This document shows positions 3,841-6,928 of a DNA stretch of 6,928 nucleotides, in pieces. The position numbers and the translations under genes are program-made. The number at the start of each line of letters is the position of its first letter. Position 1 is the first letter of the stretch. Under the pieces are notes generated by a model that did no database searches, was not told the DNA's origin, and saw nothing but the letters and a program-made list of their open reading frames with translations. The DNA is taken from positions 1-6,928 of the forward strand of contig JAEYTQ010000810.1 in the NCBI GenBank assembly GCA_023433965.1. Reading direction: 5' to 3'. This DNA is from Pseudomonadota bacterium. GTDB taxonomy: Bacteria > Pseudomonadota > Alphaproteobacteria > Rhizobiales > Xanthobacteraceae.

Positions 3841-6525
3841 ATGGCTGAGAAGAACTGGCACGTGGGCAGCTTGCTTCCGATCGCTGTGCAGGCCGTCGTG
3901 TGCCTGGCCGGTGCGGTCGCGCCTGCGCGTGCCTTTGCGGCGTCGGGCAGCCTTATCGTTCCGGGCGATCTCGCCAAGCTCGACCCCGGCGCGATCTGGG
4001 AAACCCTGATTGCCGGGATCGTCCTCTGCTCGTTCATTGCTGCGATCGGACTGTGGATCCATTCCGCGCTGCGCCGGTCCAGGCGTCTGCAGTTGCGGCG
4101 CAACGCCTTCATCTCCTCCGCCATGAACAATCTCAACCAGGGCGTGGTGATGACGGACGCGCAGCGCCGCGTCATCTTCTGCAACGACCGCTATCTCGAG
4201 ATCTATGGCCTGACGCGGTCGGACCTCCGGCCCAACATGACCGGCCACGACATCCTGAGGCTGCGCCGCGAGCGCGGGGTCCTTGGCGTCACCGACGACG
4301 AGTTCTACCAGAAGGCCGCCAGCAGCAACGGCCTGATCACCGAGCTCCCGGACGGGCGAGCCATCCTGGTGAAGTATTTCGTGCTGCCGAACGGCGGTTC
4401 GGTGGCGACCCATCTCGACGTCAGCGAGCAGCGCCGGCTGTCGCAACAGCTTGCCTCCACCAAGCAATTCCTGGAATCCGTGCTGGACAACGTGCCGGCC
4501 TGTGTCGCCGCGAAGAGTCTGGAGGACGGTCGCTACATCTTCGCCAACACGGCCTATGAGCGGTTCTGGGGCTTTTCACGAGACCATGTCGTCGGCAAGA
4601 ATGCGCGCGAGCTGTTCGCGCCCATCTCGGCGGACAGCATCGACCGGGCCGACCGGGCGGCGCTCCATTCACCGGATGGACAGTTCCGCAACGAATTCGA
4701 AGTCGAGCGTGGCGGGGAGCGGCGCATGGTCGCCTCTATCCGGATCGCGGTTCGCAACGAAAGCAACAGGCCCGGATTCCTGCTGCTGGTGTTCGAGGAC
4801 ATCACCGACCGCCGCTCGCTGTCGCAGGAGCTGGAAAGCACCAAGAAGTTCCTCGAACTCGTAGTCGACAACATTCCGGTGGCGTTGATCGTGGAACAGG
4901 TCAAGGACGGCCGCTATCTGCTCGCCAACCGCAGCGCGGAAACCATCCTCAACCGCAGGCGCGAGGAAGCCACCGGCCTGACCGCCTCCGACATCTTCAA
5001 TGCCAAGGAAGCCAAGCTGATCATCGCGCGCGACGAGGCGGCGATCAGGAAGCGCGGGATGATCACCGAGGAGCATCCGATCTCCACCAAGGACGGTCTG
5101 CGCCTGTTCCTGACCCGCCGCGCCACCGTGCTCAACGATGTCGGCGAGCCGCAATATCTGATCAAGACCCACGAGGACGTCACCGACCGTCGGCAGACCG
5201 AGTCGCGCATGGCGCACATGGCCTATCACGATGGCCTCACCGACCTGCCGAACCGGGCCGCGTTCCTGCAGGCGCTGACCCAGATGATCGAGGCCTGCGA
5301 AGGCACCGGCGAGGAGTTCGCCGTCCTCTGCGTCGACCTCGACGGCCTCAAGGAGGTCAACGACGTCTTCGGCCATGCGCTCGGCGACAAGCTCCTGATC
5401 GAGGTGGCCCAGCGGCTCCAGGACTCCGCGCGCGGGGGCGTGGTCGCGCGCCTGTCCGGCGACGAGTTTGGCCTGATCATCGACGGCAAGCAGCCCGAGG
5501 CGGGTCTCGCACTGGCGCAGCAGATCGGCGAAGCCGTCGCGAAGGATTTCCAGATCGACGGCCGGCCGGTCCGCGCCGGCATCACCACCGGCATGTCGAT
5601 CTTCCCCCACAACGGCACCGACGGCGCCTCGCTGCTCGCCAATGCCGGCGCTGCGCTGTTCCGCGCCAAGCAGAAGTCGCGCGGCACGATCAGCCTCTAC
5701 CAGCCGGAGATGGACCACCAGATCCGCGATCGCCGCGTGCTGCATCAGGACCTCTCCGTGGCGGTCAAGAACGGAGAGCTCTCGCTCGCCTTCCAGCCCC
5801 AGGGCGCGGCGCGCCACAGCGTCGCCGAGAGCGAGATCATCGGCTTCGAGGCGCTGGCGCGCTGGCAGCATCCGGTGCGCGGCCAGGTTTCGCCCGCCGA
5901 ATTCATCCCGATCGCCGAGGAGAGCGGCCTCATCGTCGAGATGGGCGAGTGGATCCTGCGCGAGGCCTGCCGCGAGGCGGCGTCCTGGCCGAAGCCGCTC
6001 CAGGTCGCGGTCAATCTGTCGCCGGCGCAATTCATGCACGGTGACGTGGTCGGTCTCGTCCATTCGATCCTGATCGAGACGGGCCTTGCGCCGGGCCGCC
6101 TCGAGCTCGAGATCACGGAAGGCGTCCTGATCGAGGACTTCGATCGAGGTCTCGCGCTGCTCCGCCGCCTGAAGGCGCTTGGCGTGCGCATCTCCATGGA
6201 CGATTTCGGCAGCGGTTACTCCTCGCTCAGCTATCTCCAGGCGTTCCCTTTCGACAAGATCAAGATCGACCGGGCCTTCATCATCAACCTCGGTCGCAAC
6301 CCGCAATCGGCGGCGATCGTGCGGGCCGTGATCGATCTCGGCCACGGTCTCGACATGTCGATCATCGCCGAGGGTGTCGAGACGGTCGACCAGCTCGCCT
6401 TCCTCGCCAAAGAGGGCTGCGACGGCGTGCAGGGCTATCTGCTCGGCAAGCCTCTGCCGATCGGGAAGTATGCCGGGCTGATCGGCCGCGCCGAAGCCAT
6501 GGAGCTTGCGCTGAAGACCGGTTAG
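3841..6525 (+). CDS. Membrane-anchored triple-PAS GGDEF-EAL cyclic-di-GMP enzyme (894 aa)
   Basis: Predicted inner-membrane sensor that turns over cyclic di-GMP. Order: a hydrophobic N-terminal segment (about 10-34, signal anchor or cleavable signal), a second membrane helix (about 53-76) with a short outside loop between, then cytoplasmic PAS domains at about 89-196, 206-325 and 333-450, GGDEF (455-620) and EAL (635-882). The GGDEF domain has DLPNRAAF (468-475) and VDLDGLKEVND (498-508), but its signature is SGDEF (539-543) and no RxxD I-site precedes it. The EAL domain looks complete: EAL (670-672), N725, E757 in EITE, DDFGSGYSS (787-795), K808, E844 and Q864. I infer phosphodiesterase activity, with the cyclase half weak or regulatory. 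PAS2 and PAS3 are preceded by similar linkers, LSQQLASTKQFLESVLDNVP and LSQELESTKKFLELVVDNIP. ATG 3841 is chosen because it directly precedes the membrane anchor; the frame is open further upstream, but that part overlaps the divergent oxidoreductase gene. Confidence 0.93.
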   Translation: MAEKNWHVGSLLPIAVQAVVCLAGAVAPARAFAASGSLIVPGDLAKLDPGAIWETLIAGIVLCSFIAAIGLWIHSALRRSRRLQLRRNAFISSAMNNLNQGVVMTDAQRRVIFCNDRYLEIYGLTRSDLRPNMTGHDILRLRRERGVLGVTDDEFYQKAASSNGLITELPDGRAILVKYFVLPNGGSVATHLDVSEQRRLSQQLASTKQFLESVLDNVPACVAAKSLEDGRYIFANTAYERFWGFSRDHVVGKNARELFAPISADSIDRADRAALHSPDGQFRNEFEVERGGERRMVASIRIAVRNESNRPGFLLLVFEDITDRRSLSQELESTKKFLELVVDNIPVALIVEQVKDGRYLLANRSAETILNRRREEATGLTASDIFNAKEAKLIIARDEAAIRKRGMITEEHPISTKDGLRLFLTRRATVLNDVGEPQYLIKTHEDVTDRRQTESRMAHMAYHDGLTDLPNRAAFLQALTQMIEACEGTGEEFAVLCVDLDGLKEVNDVFGHALGDKLLIEVAQRLQDSARGGVVARLSGDEFGLIIDGKQPEAGLALAQQIGEAVAKDFQIDGRPVRAGITTGMSIFPHNGTDGASLLANAGAALFRAKQKSRGTISLYQPEMDHQIRDRRVLHQDLSVAVKNGELSLAFQPQGAARHSVAESEIIGFEALARWQHPVRGQVSPAEFIPIAEESGLIVEMGEWILREACREAASWPKPLQVAVNLSPAQFMHGDVVGLVHSILIETGLAPGRLELEITEGVLIEDFDRGLALLRRLKALGVRISMDDFGSGYSSLSYLQAFPFDKIKIDRAFIINLGRNPQSAAIVRAVIDLGHGLDMSIIAEGVETVDQLAFLAKEGCDGVQGYLLGKPLPIGKYAGLIGRAEAMELALKTG

Positions 6526-6555
6526 AGCTGCTGCACAAGTTACCGTCCGACCCGG

Positions 6556-6584
6556 TTGAGCAAAGCGCGATCGGCCGCTAGCGT
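6556..6584 (+). promoter_or_regulatory. Possible promoter of the PotG-type ATPase gene
   Basis: TTGAGC (6556-6561) is followed after 17 bases by TAGCGT (6579-6584), giving a start near 6591 and a leader of roughly 20 bases before the ATG at 6613. The spacing is ideal and the boxes are moderate. The -10 sits in the loop of a small GCCGC/GCGGC inverted repeat (6574-6578 and 6585-6589), which might be an operator. Confidence 0.4.
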
Positions 6585-6612
6585 GCGGCGGAATCGAAGC
6601 TTGGCAGGGATC

Positions 6613-6928
6613 ATGACGGACGAGTTGCCTAAAATCACCCTCGACGCTGATGCAACCGGTGCAGATGCGCTTGCCGCCCCGGGTCAGCCTCTGCTGCGCA
6701 TCGAGGGCGTGGCCAAAACTTTTGGAAGTTTCCGTGCCGTCGACGGCGTCTCGCTCGACATCAACGCCGGCGAGTTCTTCGCCCTGCTCGGGCCGAGCGG
6801 TTGCGGCAAAACCACGCTGCTGCGCATGCTCGCCGGCTTCGAGGCGCCGGACCAGGGGCGCATCCTTCTCGGCGGCAAGGACATCGCGCAGGCGCTGCCG
6901 CACGAGCGCCCGATCAACATGATGTTCC
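6613..6928 (+). CDS. potG: PotG-type polyamine ABC transporter ATP-binding protein (partial, N-terminal 105 residues)
   Basis: ATPase subunit of an ABC importer, probably for putrescine or spermidine, acting at the inner face of the cytoplasmic membrane. After a 27-residue N-terminal extension, the ABC domain starts with LLRIEGVAKTFGSFRAVDGV (27-46) and has the A-loop aromatic at F37. The Walker A motif is GPSGCGKTT (60-68), followed by LLRMLAGFEAPDQGRI (69-84). The last visible residues ERPINMMF (98-105) lead into the Q-loop, and the RPINMMFQSYALFPH form is characteristic of PotG rather than PotA, which usually reads VNTVFQ at this point. Walker B, signature and the regulatory C-terminal domain lie beyond the right edge. 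The start ATG has AGGGA very close upstream (6606-6610). Permease genes potH and potI would be expected downstream. Being certain of an ABC ATPase is easy; polyamine specificity is inferred. Confidence 0.88.
   Translation, partial: MTDELPKITLDADATGADALAAPGQPLLRIEGVAKTFGSFRAVDGVSLDINAGEFFALLGPSGCGKTTLLRMLAGFEAPDQGRILLGGKDIAQALPHERPINMMF

Noticed and set aside
4669..6903. A 744-codon open frame on the minus strand opposite the PAS-GGDEF-EAL gene
   Set aside because: It is a by-product of strong GC bias in the sense gene. Its product is low in recognisable motifs, and it would also overlap the start of the potG gene, while the sense strand encodes clear domains throughout.
1..6928. CRISPR array, tRNA, rRNA, transposase or phage genes
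   Set aside because: No regularly spaced repeats, tRNA-like cloverleaf, or mobile-element protein motifs were seen on either strand.

Overview
The window looks like chromosomal DNA from a Bradyrhizobium-like alphaproteobacterium (Nitrobacteraceae). The grounds are high GC, strong GC bias at third codon positions in the large genes, two tiny DUF465/YdcH-type proteins, a GTTC-N7-GTTC SOS box of the alphaproteobacterial type, and an intergenic sequence resembling a dispersed repeat I remember from Bradyrhizobium genomes. The species assignment is inference.

Layout, left to right. (1) The start of purE runs off the left edge on the minus strand. (2) A compact diguanylate cyclase with an intact GGDEF motif and an RxxD inhibitory site lies on the plus strand. 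(3) Converging on it, two bases away, is a minus-strand pair of uncharacterised small genes (83 and 72 aa). They share one promoter region that carries a perfect GTTC-N7-GTTC box between and over the likely -35 and -10 elements, so LexA control is predicted. (4) Two DUF465 proteins of 68 and 58 aa are transcribed divergently from a 330-base spacer. The 58-aa gene is short and easy to miss but has an excellent ribosome binding site, and a strong hairpin follows it. (5) A minus-strand FAD-dependent oxidoreductase related to L-2-hydroxyglutarate dehydrogenase is divergent from (6) an 894-aa membrane sensor with three PAS domains, a GGDEF domain (as SGDEF) and an apparently complete EAL domain. 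(7) The start of a PotG-type polyamine ABC transporter ATPase runs off the right edge.

Functionally, the window combines housekeeping genes (purine synthesis, polyamine uptake, an oxidoreductase) with two cyclic-di-GMP enzymes of contrasting design. One is a feedback-inhibitable synthase. The other is a sensor whose phosphodiesterase half is intact and whose cyclase half lacks the first glycine of the signature and the inhibitory site. The most interesting item is the predicted SOS-controlled two-gene operon of unknown proteins. No phage, insertion sequence, CRISPR, tRNA or rRNA was seen.
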